Positions 35,990-45,609 of a stretch of 64,000 nt of DNA are shown piece after piece. The stretch lies in contig WPIO01000005.1 of NCBI GenBank assembly GCA_009760855.2, forward strand, positions 10,002,501 through 10,066,500, read 5' to 3'. A model generated the notes under the pieces. It made no database searches and was not told the origin of the DNA. It saw nothing but the letters and a program-made list of their open reading frames with translations. Numbering within the stretch: the first letter of the stretch is position 1; each line of letters opens with the position of its first letter. The position numbers and the translations under genes were made by a program. This DNA comes from Cristatella mucedo. Lineage: Eukaryota; Bryozoa; Phylactolaemata; Cristatellidae.

Positions 35990-36028
35990 GAGGCTTCGCG
36001 AACTATCTCGCCCTCTATATAGAGCAGC
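35990..36028 (+). promoter_or_regulatory. TATA box and heat-shock element of copy D
   Basis: HSE core cttcgcgaac (35994-36003; nTTCnnGAAn) and TATA palindrome ctatatagag (36015-36024). The start codon is 89 bp after the end of the TATA box. An extra agttcc half-site lies about 30 bp upstream. Confidence 0.75.
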
Positions 36029-36112
36029 ACCGTCAGAGCACGGTCGGGTCGAATCGGAATAGCACGAAGCAGCCTTCAGGATTTCGACTGGGACAGGAAT
36101 AATTCTTCTATC

Positions 36113-37469
36113 ATGGCAATGCAGCAGGCATCCAGAGTACCCTTCGCAGAAGACGGCTTTTCCAGATACTGCGGCATGAGCGGCGGTCTCGGCTTTCACA
36201 CCGACGGCGACGAGTACCGAAGCTTCAACATCTGGCACGACAGCCGCTCCGACTTCAACGGTTATGACAGCGCGGACGAAGAATTCGAAAGCTTGTTCCG
36301 CCAGCGTCACGACTACGAGGGTTTCAGCTACCGGGCTGACGACTACAGCCGCTTGAACTACCGACGCTACGACAGCGACGGCCTAAACCAGCTGGGCGTC
36401 GCCCACGACGGCAAAAGCCAGGGAGATGACGAGTTCGATCACTCGCCCTCGCCGCTCGACTGGAGATATAAGGAGGTTGCACAGACTCTTCCGAAATTGC
36501 ATGAGTGCTCTGACTGGGACGCGAGCGCACAAGGTGAGCCGTGCAGCCGCTGAGCGACGGTTAGAGCGCCGGCGAAGCAGGCCTTCTGCGCCGAGTCCCC
36601 TCCGCCTCTAGCGCCGCAGCACGCACTCGTGCACTCTGAGGTCTATTTGATCTCTACCGTCTGCAGGTAAGCAGGCGCAAAGCTCACTGGCCAGGAACGA
36701 GCTCGACTCCCGCGACGACGGAAGTCCTCTGCAGAGCCACGTGACTGAGCAGCGCTCGGAGCTTCCTTTCGCCCCGAACCGCAGCAGCGGCTGCTCGGAG
36801 TCTGTGACCCATGAAGGAACACGCTGCACTCCGGAGTGCGGAAACGAGCAGCACGAGCAGGTGAGCAGACTTTACGGCGCCGCGCGCGGCCGCAGCCTCG
36901 CGTTCGCAGGCGCCTCGCGCTCGTCTCACGCTCGCGTACCGCCCGCCCAGGAGCACGCGTTCTCCGATTGTACGCACGCGGAGAATAAGCCGAGGCGGCC
37001 GCTCGCCGCGGCGGCTGCGAAGACAGACGTGGCTGCGCCGCTCGGCGACATGGCGACGCCGAGCGTCGAGCTGGGTGCTTCGACGCTGAACTACGTCGTT
37101 GCCTTTCCGCTGCCCGGTTTCCTGCCGTGCGAGGTGAAAGCGGAGACGAAGGACAACACGGTGCGCATCAGCGGTGCGCGCGAGGAGCGTGGCGACGGCG
37201 TGGTGACGACCTACGCGTTTAGCAAGGACTTTGCGCTGCCGACCGGCGTCGATGCGCGGAACGTGCGAGTGCACATTCAAAGCGGACGTCTCGTCGTCGT
37301 AAAGGCGCCTTTCGTCTGTCAAGGCGAGGCCGAGCCCCGAACCGCCGCGAGCGGGCGCGGCGCGGCGGCGAAGGCAGCGTCGTCTGCGGTCAGTGCGACG
37401 GTGCAAGGACCCGCCGATGGCGCGCGGGCCGCTCCTCCGACCGACACTGGCCGAGCGAGCCCACCGTAA
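36113..37469 (+). CDS. Large small-HSP paralogue, copy D (377 aa, 3 exons)
   Basis: Predicted ATP-independent chaperone of the alpha-crystallin family. Exons: 36113-36533 (ATG; phase-1 donor gtgagc), 36667-36860 (acceptor tctgcag; donor gtgagc) and 36951-37469 (acceptor cgcccag; TAA); 421, 194 and 519 nt sum in frame. Residues 1-140 are rich in Tyr, Asp, Arg and Ser, look disordered, and match no domain I know. Residues 142-205 are polar. The alpha-crystallin domain is about 252-326: VVAFPLPGFLPCEVKAET, NTVRISGAREE, FALPTGVDARNVRVHIQ and GRLVVVKAPF. The 50-residue tail is Ala/Gly/Pro-rich without I-X-I. At 377 residues it is about twice the usual small-HSP length. Intron 2 is 90 nt with no stop, so its retention would add 30 residues in frame. 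The poly(A) signal is weakened to aataag (37627). Confidence 0.9.
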
Positions 37470-37640
37470 AGCTTCGTGCTGGCGGGCGCTCCGAGCCGGC
37501 GCAAGCGGTCGGCGGCGGCAGAACTTAGCGTTAAAGTCTCGAACGGCGACCGGCGATTCGGTCGCACGAGCACGGCAAGCGTCGCCAGCTGTACGCACTA
37601 GTTTGTGGATGCGCCGTTTCTTTTCGAATAAGACCACGAA

Positions 37641-38535
37641 CGTTCTTTAGCTCGCAATTATCTCTCAACGCCTGCACGCTCAGCTGCTGACCGAGCTGCA
37701 GCCACTGCACTCGCTAGCGAAGCGATTCGAATTTGAATTTACAGGAACAACTGCCTTCCACAGGCAATGAATTATCTGAAAGGTGTATATTCAATAGAAA
37801 CAATTACGGGCACCGGAATAGATCTTCCGAATTTAGGGTCGCCAGTCCTACGCTCCACTGATTAAACTCACGAAACATCCGTCTTAACGGAGTGCTAGTT
37901 TAAAATCTTCCCTAATAATTTCTCACAATGTGCCAAAGCCTAATCATGGCTTGCGCCGACATTAAATGCCTACAGTTAATAATAACAGACGCGGTCCCTC
38001 GCTGCAAATACGATGCTTGCTACTATCGGCGACCAGCTACGAACGTAGTTTGCTGCTTCCACGTCCTTTCTTGACTAGGCAGCAATCACAACGCTGGTAT
38101 GGTGCGTTACTGGTAAAGGTGCGCGTCAAAGCCAGTGCGCTGCGAATACCGTTGGCCTGAACCTAGTAGCGTTGCTAGTTACTTTTATGTACTCCACCAA
38201 TGCACGCTGGTATGCAGACAGAGGCAGTGACGTGGCAGCGAAGGCGAGCACTTGTACCTTAGCTTGTACCTTTATCAAGTCCGTATTAGTAATGCTCACA
38301 ATTCGATTTGACAGCAGCGAATGGGTGTAGACGTGCTCCAACCACAATGTGAAGTAGAGCTCACGTCAGCTCTAACGCCGAGTCTTTAATGCCCGCTGTT
38401 CCCTATTTCAGGGCGCTATCGTTTTGTACGGTCTCAGCGATAAACGATCGCATACTCCCATGTTCGAGAATAATTGCATTATCTCATAATCGTGAATAAT
38501 AACAGCCAAACGCCATAATTTGGCTGCTTTAGCTT
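37641..38535. other. Downstream flank of copy D, diverged relative of the copy C downstream flank
   Basis: From cacgctcagctgctgaccga onward it follows 32285-32640 in order with many changes (catccgtcttaacggagtgc with catccatcttaatgggatgt; cctaataatttctcacaatg with gctaataattcttttaacgt). This is the same tandem relation as A and B. No gene seen. Confidence 0.65.
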
Positions 38536-38539
38536 GCGC

Positions 38540-38895
38540 CGCCGTTTGCGGATGGCAGCAGTACATGTAACGAGGGAGTTGAGGTAATTTGATGTGCTGG
38601 AATGCTGGGAAAGATACAACCATCGGTACAGCTATGTGACATCTGGCTGCATTGAAATCAAAGCTTAGCTGAAGCTTGGCGATCACATTGGCTTAAGAAA
38701 GAGTATAAATTATTAAAACAAGTGAACCAGCAAAAACCGTGAAATACTGGTGGTTCCTTGGGTGATATTTGACCGTTTAAATCATTACTGCATGTAATAT
38801 TCCTACTAAGGTCGGACCTAAAACACTGCAATCAGTGAGAGTGATGCTAAGGCCAGATGAGAAGCGCTCGAGAAGGACTTGCAATAAATACCAGC
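38540..38895 (-). mobile_element. LINE family 1 fragment (decayed RT region)
   Basis: Parallels 47680-48030: tttgatgtgctggaatgctg with tttgaggtgctcgaaggctg, cttggcgatcacattggctt with cttggcaatcacatcagcaa, and agatgagaagcgctcgagaa with agatgagaggcgctctagaa. Covers the RT palm region but is full of changes. Confidence 0.75.
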
Positions 38896-39184
38896 CTTCA
38901 CTTAGTCTTCCAGTGACGTTGAAATTGCCTGCATTTCTTTAAAAAAAATGACTAACAGACTTTGGAAGCACTCTTATCCTGACTAATGAGGAAATTCTGC
39001 TCTAACAACTTACTTGACCGATTTAGCCCCACACACGCTCTTTGAAAGCTCTTTAAGATGGTCAAATCAAAACATAATTTAGAAAAAAGCATGCTGACTT
39101 ATTTTTGATATACCTTAAATTATAAGTAATCCGCATTATCTTTTAGATGCTTTTGCAGTCCGAATTATATGAAATTGATGTTTA

Positions 39185-39405
39185 TCAGCTGTGTGTTACT
39201 TACTCTGTCCATGCGAAGTATTATTGCATCGTGCGGCCACCTTTTGGCAAGCAACGTTAATTGCTGAAATGATATTAAAATCGTATATAGGATACTGATA
39301 TTTTTTCTCTGCCCATGAAAATTTAGACAAACGTCTCGGATTGCTCATGGGCTGGACTAGTCTGCCCGAATGAAGGACTTGCCATGGTCAAAAGTCATGG
39401 TCAAA
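39185..39405. repeat. Unclassified dispersed repeat, copy 1
   Basis: About 220 bp shared with 49257-49476, in the same orientation: gatattaaaatcgtatatag, ggatactgatattttttctc and attgctcatgggctggacta. No coding capacity, no tRNA-like head, and no tail repeat seen. Confidence 0.8.
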
Positions 39406-39409
39406 ATAT

Positions 39410-39665
39410 CGGTGTTAAATAAAAGAATTCATTGTTTATGCAAATAAATTTTATTTACTTAATAACATTTTGAATTCGTACCGCAATCTAAATAAATCAA
39501 TTTTACAAAAAATTAAAGCAGTTCACTATTTGATGCCTTCATATGGGTCAGTTGTTTCTACGTACGACCAAATCCAAATAATCAATACTGTACTTAATTA
39601 ATATTTCAGTAATAAAGCAGAATTAAATTACAGGAGCTTTGAGATTAAAAGTTCAGTTAGTTCCG
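39410..39665. other. AT-rich intergenic, nothing recognised
   Basis: No open frame and no match in the window. Confidence 0.4.
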
Positions 39666-39669
39666 CTGC

Positions 39670-40395
39670 CTAAGTTCACCGTAATGTAATTTATCTCCGT
39701 TTGTAACTCCACGAAGCCACAAAGACTATGTGGGTGTTACGCAGGACAGTTTTTATAGCGCACTCACAGCCTAAACGGCTTTCAGTACGCATTCGGTAGC
39801 CACAAAACCTCATCTTACCCGACAAAGAGAAAGTGGGAAGCATAGCAGAGTCAGGAGAGCAGTTGAGGTAGTGAGTAGCATGGAAGTAGCAGCTCAGGAC
39901 CGCTGAAAAAGATGAGCCATAGTCGGCAGCAGGTGAGTAGTCGTCGTTGCGTAAGAAGTGTGGAAGCGAGTTCCACAGTCTAGGACCTGCAGAGCTAAAC
40001 CTTTTGTCGCTAACGGTCTTTAAGCGGAGGAATAGAACAGCTAGTTTATTCTCCATGCAGGACCTGAGGGCACGAGAAGGCTGAAACTGGTGCAGCAGTT
40101 CAGCTAGGTATGGAGGAGCCAAGCCGTGGCGGGCCTTGTGGGTCAGTGTAAGAACTTTTCTCTGTATCTGTTGATCAACCGGCAGCCATCCTAGCTCTTT
40201 TAGCAAAGAAGGCACGTGGTCAAGCCTCTGGGACTTGAAAACTAGCCTTGCGGCCGTATTCATAACCGGCTTTAGTAGCGTAGTTAATTTTTTTGGAGCT
40301 CAGCTAAAAGAGAATTGCAATAATCAAGCCGAGACGGAGCTAAGGAGCTAGTCAAATGTTTTGCAAGCTACCGTGGAAGACAGCTCCTTATTTTA
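39670..40395 (-). mobile_element. LINE family 2 (L2-like) ORF2 C-terminus and 3' end
   Basis: A minus-strand frame of 190 codons (40263-39691) reads AARLVFKSQRLDHVPSLLKE, LGWLPVDQQIQRKVLTLTHK, HGLAPPYLAELLHQFQP and RLWNSLPHFLRND, the domain after the reverse transcriptase in L2-like elements. The 3' end lies near atctccgtttgtaactccac. Upstream, 40281-40395 continues the element (gcaataatcaagccgagacg). 5'-truncated. Confidence 0.85.
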
Positions 40396-40675
40396 TATAC
40401 GGCTTGGCTCCTCTATAACTATCTAAACTGCTGCAGAAGTTTCAGCCTCGTGCCCTCTGGTCCTGTGTGAACAATACATTAACTGTTCCATTCCTCCGCT
40501 TAAAGACCGTTAGCAACAGAAGCTTTAGCTCTGGAGGTCCGAGACTGTGGAAATCGCTTCCACAATTCTTACGCAACGACGACTAATCTCCTGCTGCCGA
40601 CTATAGCACATTCTTTCCAGCGATCCTGAGGGCTGCGACTTCCATGCCACTCACTACCTCAACTGCTCTCACTGT
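40396..40675 (+). mobile_element. LINE family 2 fragment in inverted orientation next to the previous copy
   Basis: Encodes, with frameshifts, the same C-terminal block (ctgcagaagtttcagcctcg, cattcctccgcttaaagacc, ctgtggaaatcgcttccaca). It is followed at 40676-40725 by a scrap of LINE family 1 in minus orientation (gtcgggagtgagttccaggc). Confidence 0.75.
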
Positions 40676-40725
40676 GACACAAGTCGGGAGTGAGTTCCAG
40701 GCTGTGGAGGCATGTGAACTAAGCG

Positions 40726-41640
40726 AACTAAACATATTAGGCAAACTAAATGACTACTACGAGCCTTTAGTTTGTCTCATTCTTGTGTCGTCTCATTTTT
40801 CCAACTTCAGAGTGCAAATATCAAGAGCTATTCCGTCGAGTACGAGAAAGAAATCGGGGAGGACTCCCGAGGCAAGAATCTGACGGCTGCCTTTAAAGAG
40901 CCGAAGCTGAATCTCCAAATCGTCCCGAAATGACTTTCAGAGTACGACAACCTCAGGATCAGGACCTGTGGATCAGGTCGGAAACCATTAAAAGCCAACC
41001 ACGCCTGAGCTGGAAGGAATTATCTGTAAATGAATTGCCGACAGGAGAGCAAAGGCTCTGGCTGTACGCAGGGCCAATATTCAAGCATTTGCCCTTACAA
41101 TGGCACGACAGAAATATTCACAGAAGAATTCAAAACATCACAACACTGGTGGATGGCATCCTTCAGCTTATGACCTGTCTCGATGACGATGGACAACGCT
41201 GGAAGACGCAGAAGCTCTCGCACGTGCACTTGCATTTAATTTCTTTGTTGATGACATCAATTTCTCTAATACAAACAATACAACATGATTGAAATGGATA
41301 CAACTACAGTTTGTATGGGCCTGAGGTTCTCAAATGACACTTGATCAGGGGGACCTTGACCTCGTCAGTCTAAGTTCCCTCCACCGGTAGCGAAAGTGCA
41401 TGTGTGACCTGTATTTTAGAAATTCGTCTGGATGGTAAGGAAACGATTCAATGCTGCCACTTGTTTTGCGATGTGGCCAGAGAGGTCTGCAAGTTTGGGA
41501 TTCAGCTAGCACTGACCACGCTAAATGAATGAAGCTCTTCTTTGCGAAGAGAGGAGAGAAATAGATCAAATAATGATTACTGCTGGAATGGAAGCTTATC
41601 TCCAGACTCTTAATACTGCAATTAACAAGCCATATAATGA
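40726..41640. other. Intergenic or unclassified repeat
   Basis: Open frame 40930-41292 (120 codons) has no recognisable motif, and the other frames are broken. 41345-41644 is open on the minus strand, also unrecognised. Possibly remains of an unclassified transposon. Confidence 0.4.
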
Positions 41641-41644
41641 CCAT

Positions 41645-43350
41645 TTTATAATGTAATGTATCTCCGTCTGTAACTCCACAGTCACATAGACCATGTGGGT
41701 GTTACGCAGGAGAGTTTTGTATAGCGCACTCACAGCCTAAGCGGCTTTCGGTACGCATTCGGTACCCAACAGACTTCGTCTCACGCAACAAAGAGAAAGT
41801 GGGAAGCATAGCAGAGTTAGGAGAGCGGTTGAGGTAGTGAGTAGCATGGAAGTAGCAGCTCAGGGCCACTGAAAAGGATGTGCCATAGTCGGCAGTAGGA
41901 GAGTAGTTGTCGTTGCGTGAGAATTGTGGAAGCGAGTTCCACATTCTAGGAACTGCAGAGCTAAAGCTTCTGTCGCCAACTGCCTTTAAGCGGAGGAATG
42001 GGACAGCTAACTTATTGTCCACACTGGACCTGAGGGCGCGAACAGGCTGAAACTGATGCAGCAGCTCAGCTAGGTACGAAGGAGCCAAGCCGTGGCGGGC
42101 CTTGTGGGTCAGCATAAAAACGTTGCTCTGTATCCTTTGCTCAACCGGCAACCATCCTAGCTCTTTCAGCAAAGGAGACACGTGCTCAAACCGCTGGGAC
42201 TTGAAGACCAGCCTTGCAGCCATATTCATAGTCCGCTGTAGTGGCATAATAGCTTTCTATGGCAGCCCTGCCAAAAGGGAATTACAATAATCAAGCCGAG
42301 ACAGAACTAGAGAGCTAGTTAAATTGTCTACAAGCCACTGTGGGAGACAGCTCCTAATCTTGGATAGGGATCGGATGTGATATCTAGCTGTAGAGGCAGT
42401 CTTCTGAATGAAGCTTTTGAAATTGAGGCCGCTGTCGAACACGACATCTTAATTTTGAGCACGTGGTGAAGGTCGCACACTAGCATCACCTATTAGAAGA
42501 GCGAAGGCTTTTAATCCGGCCACACGCTTAGGGTGTCCTATGAGAAGCAGTTTGGTTTTATCATTATTTAATTTCAGGAAGTTTTCCGACATCCAGGATC
42601 AAATATCGGCAAGGCAAGCATTCAGTTTTTTTTCAGTTGCTGCCGCAGATTCCGACGGTTTAAATGACAAATACAATTGAGTATCGTCAGCATAGAAGTG
42701 ATATCCTATTCCATGTGCCTTAATCACTTTTCCCAGAGGTTGTGTATAAATGGAGAACAGCAAGGGACCGAGTAAAGACCCTTGAGGGACTCCACAGGTG
42801 ACCCTTCTCGCGTCTGAGATCTGAACCCCACACGACACGGATTGAACACGATCAGAAAAGTATGATTTAAACCACGCCAGTGCTTCGTCTGCCAGACCGA
42901 TCGTTGTTCTCAATCGTTCAAGCAGAACTTCGTGATCAATGGTGTCGAAGGCAGCAGACAGATCTAGCAGAGCTAGGGTGGTGACATTCCCGTCGTCGTT
43001 GCAACGCAGAATGTCATTGTTAACACGGAGGAGAGCAATTTCAGTGGAGTGCTGCCTCTTGAACCCTGATTGAAATGTTTCTGACATTCCATTATTTTCA
43101 ATATGTTCAACCAGCTGCTTAGCAACAATTTTTCAAGAATCTTTGATAAGAACGGAAGAAGGGAAACTGGGCGATAGTTGGCTAGGACCTCTGTGTCTAA
43201 TCCAGGCTTTTTAAGAATGGGTCTAACGATTGCCGATTTAAAGGACTTGGGGACGACCCTCCTTCCCAAAGAAGCATTACAAATGTTGGTTATCGCAGGA
43301 TTTTGCACAAGGAAACCAATGAATGTTGAACATTGAAACATTGAAACAAT
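41645..43350 (-). mobile_element. LINE family 2 (L2-like), RT and C-terminal domains, frameshifted
   Basis: Minus strand, 5' to 3': [20 protein letters not shown] and [16 protein letters not shown] (RT fingers), a frameshift near 43000, [52 protein letters not shown], the catalytic YHFYADDTQLYLSF, a stop at about 42597, then LVLSRLDYCNSLLAGLP and the C-terminal block GWLPVEQRIQSN. The 3' end is at about 41645 with no ATT tail, unlike family 1. The endonuclease is missing. Dead copy. Confidence 0.9.
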
Positions 43351-43354
43351 GAAC

Positions 43355-44495
43355 ATTGAAAATAAAACGGAGAAAAATCGTCGTGGAAACTTTGTGAAGC
43401 CCGGCCTGCACGAGGTCGTTACTTAGATGAATGATTCATGGAATAACGTCACTGGCAGCTGTGTTGCCAGCACAATACAAGCAGGCTACGTGGTCAAGAA
43501 GTACTCATCTAAGGAGATTTCTGTTTCTACAAGCGAGGGATTGGGGCCAATCATTGTACAGGAAAAGATGTTATAAGAAATTCAGAAGGAATTTAAGATT
43601 TGGAAATTTATGACGACGTTCCAGTTGAATATGGCATGACTATATTTGAATAAAACAATATTTTTGTTCATGAATGAAAGCATTTTGTAAATGAATAAAT
43701 ATAGACGGTTGTTCATTAAAAATATGAAATCCTATGAAAATAAGCCCTAATGCAATTTTTGAAGGTAAGATTAATATAAGAAACGGCATATTTTCGGGGA
43801 AACACTGTACTCTTCGATGGTCAGTCATCTCGCCATTCCCGAAACTGAATGGAAATACCTTTGTGATCTAGCCTTTGGTTCGTGGGCACTGAAAGTCTGG
43901 AAGTATTTCCCGCTTCTATAACCACTTGAACTGACTTTACATCATTTAAGTCCCAGCAAAAGACGCATCCATACTGACCCTTTTGTATGCTTGTATCAGC
44001 GTAATGCCCGGTAAATTCTTGACTCTAGGTTATTGGCTCTTTTGCAGCAAGTTTAATATAAATTCAATGTAAATACAGCTTTCTGAGAATGCTATACAAA
44101 TAGCATACTATTTTAGTTATTAAACGGCGTCTAAAAGAGTAAAATTCACATCATTTTTAAAGCCAACAGTTAACCATACTAATAATAATATTTTCTTTTA
44201 CTTTGTTTTTTAATGAAACTTAATCTCTTCAAATGCTTTATAACTCGGTGCAGGAAAAACAGTAAGCAATAATTAATTATTGGAAAGTTAAGCTCGTGAG
44301 ACAAGCATGCAGAATCACATAAGACTCGTCACCACTGGTTGCACAGACCACCTCCCCCCAATTAGTAAAACTCATTTAATCATGCACAGGTAAGCAAAGC
44401 ACGCAGGAGAGAAGGATGGCTCCACTAGAGCGATATACAAAAGCACGTTGCTGTTGCCCTGATTAGTCATTTGCACAATTGCATATCTCAAAGCC
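43355..44495. other. AT-rich intergenic with a possible pogo/Tigger C-terminal scrap
   Basis: At about 43425-43490 the plus strand reads NDSWNNVTGSCVASTIQAGY, which resembles the ...AW..V...TI.NCF.KAGF end of Tigger transposases; this is weak. At 44060-44105 a tail-like ctttctgagaatgctataca recalls the LINE/SINE 3' ends. Nothing else is seen. Confidence 0.35.
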
Positions 44496-44499
44496 TAAT

Positions 44500-44670
44500 A
44501 AAAGAATGATTCACTGAGAAGAGCAAATGTCATGTAGACTGGGTAGGATTCCGGGTTCTTTTTGAATGTCATTAAATCTGGACGTGGCGATTTGTCACTC
44601 GGTAGCGAGGGCCAGGCATTGAGAGAATGGGAACTGAAGGTGCAGTATCCAAGGGATTCGAAACATGTCA
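44500..44670 (-). mobile_element. LINE family 1 fragment
   Basis: Plus-strand phrases tctttttgaatgtcattaaa, gagggccaggcattgagaga and tatccaagggattcgaaaca match the family 1 reverse complement (tctttttaaatgtggtcaag, gagttccaggctttgggag, tctccaaaggatttgagg). Confidence 0.65.
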
Positions 44671-44674
44671 GGAT

Positions 44675-45270
44675 CTCGGACATTTCTGGTCGTGGGCATG
44701 TGGGCGCCGACGGATGTGCGGGCGCCGGCGGGCGTGTTCGTGGCTAGTACTTTCGCTAGTTGTCGGGTGGACACACGAAGGCGTAGTGGGTGCTCGGATG
44801 GTGCTTTGGATTTGGGTGGCACGCTCACACGGTCTGTGGAAATACGCATGGACTAAATGGGAGCGTGGACTCAATTGTGGGCGTGGTATATGGAGTCACT
44901 TTCGAAGTGAAAAAGCGATCACTGTGAGTCTACGCGTGCATGAGCGCTTGTGCGTGCAGATGTGTGCGCTCCCATATTTGTGCGCATGCACGTGTGGTAT
45001 TTGCGCGTGCTTTTACGTGCGGTATGTGCACGCGTATGCGAGAGCGCCCGCACGATGAATGGTGGTGAGCTTTTGAGGGGTTTCTGGCTCGCATGCGATT
45101 GTGTGCGTGGTTGTAAACTTGAATTCACATAGCATTAATTTGCGCGTACAATACAATAGACACATTGTAACACGATACAACATACAATAGAAATCAACTG
45201 ATTCAAGTGTCTCATCAATTTAGCGGGAGAGCTTTGGCAGCTGTCATTGGACTTATCGAAAAATCTAACG
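44675..45270. other. Intergenic, GT/GC low-complexity stretch
   Basis: 44680-45060 is rich in gtgtgcg and gcgtgc-type phrases and gives overlapping open frames in several frames. No gene supported. Confidence 0.5.
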
Positions 45271-45274
45271 TAAC

Positions 45275-45435
45275 CTAATTTAATAGCCTCAATAAAACAG
45301 AGGCAGAAGAACCTTCGCGGCTGTCACCACAGCTTGCAGTGGGCCATAAAGATTGACTACTGCAGAACTCGAACTCACTACCTGAGTCGTGAAGAGCAAG
45401 TTCTTTGCCCCTGGGGCTGCAGTCTAGAGCTAATA
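45275..45435 (-). mobile_element. SINE family S1 (tRNA-derived), reverse
   Basis: Minus strand: gcaaagaacttgctcttcac, B box gagttcgagttctgc, then gcaagctgtggtgacagccg and ttctgcctctgttttattga ending gaggctattaaattagg. Same order as 12050-12235. Confidence 0.75.
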
Positions 45436-45508
45436 GTCTAGAGCTGATATACGTTGAGATAACAGCCAGTGCTGATAACGTAACTCTTTCTCTCACTACC
45501 TCTCTCAT

Positions 45509-45609
<101 letters not shown>

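Larger units (their letters stand above)
30580..37640. repeat. Inverted-duplication arm 2 (about 7.1 kb) with heat-shock genes C and D
   Basis: Reverse-complement partner of 19080-25995. It carries the same LINE, SINE and microsatellite insertions in the spacer. It is slightly longer, mainly because 109 bp (32294-32402) downstream of gene C are missing downstream of gene B. Since similar sequence also follows gene D, the loss is on the B side. Confidence 0.93.

Noticed and set aside
36684-37637. 317-codon open frame antisense to heat-shock gene D (and matching long frames at 24558-25322, 19300-19998, 31353-32015)
   Set aside because: It lies opposite the alpha-crystallin-domain exon with its well-supported splice sites. 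The high third-position GC of the sense frame opens the antisense frame, and its Arg-rich composition has no domain.
40930-41292. 120-codon plus-strand frame
   Set aside because: No motif, no splice partner and no similarity to anything I recognise; kept as unclassified intergenic.
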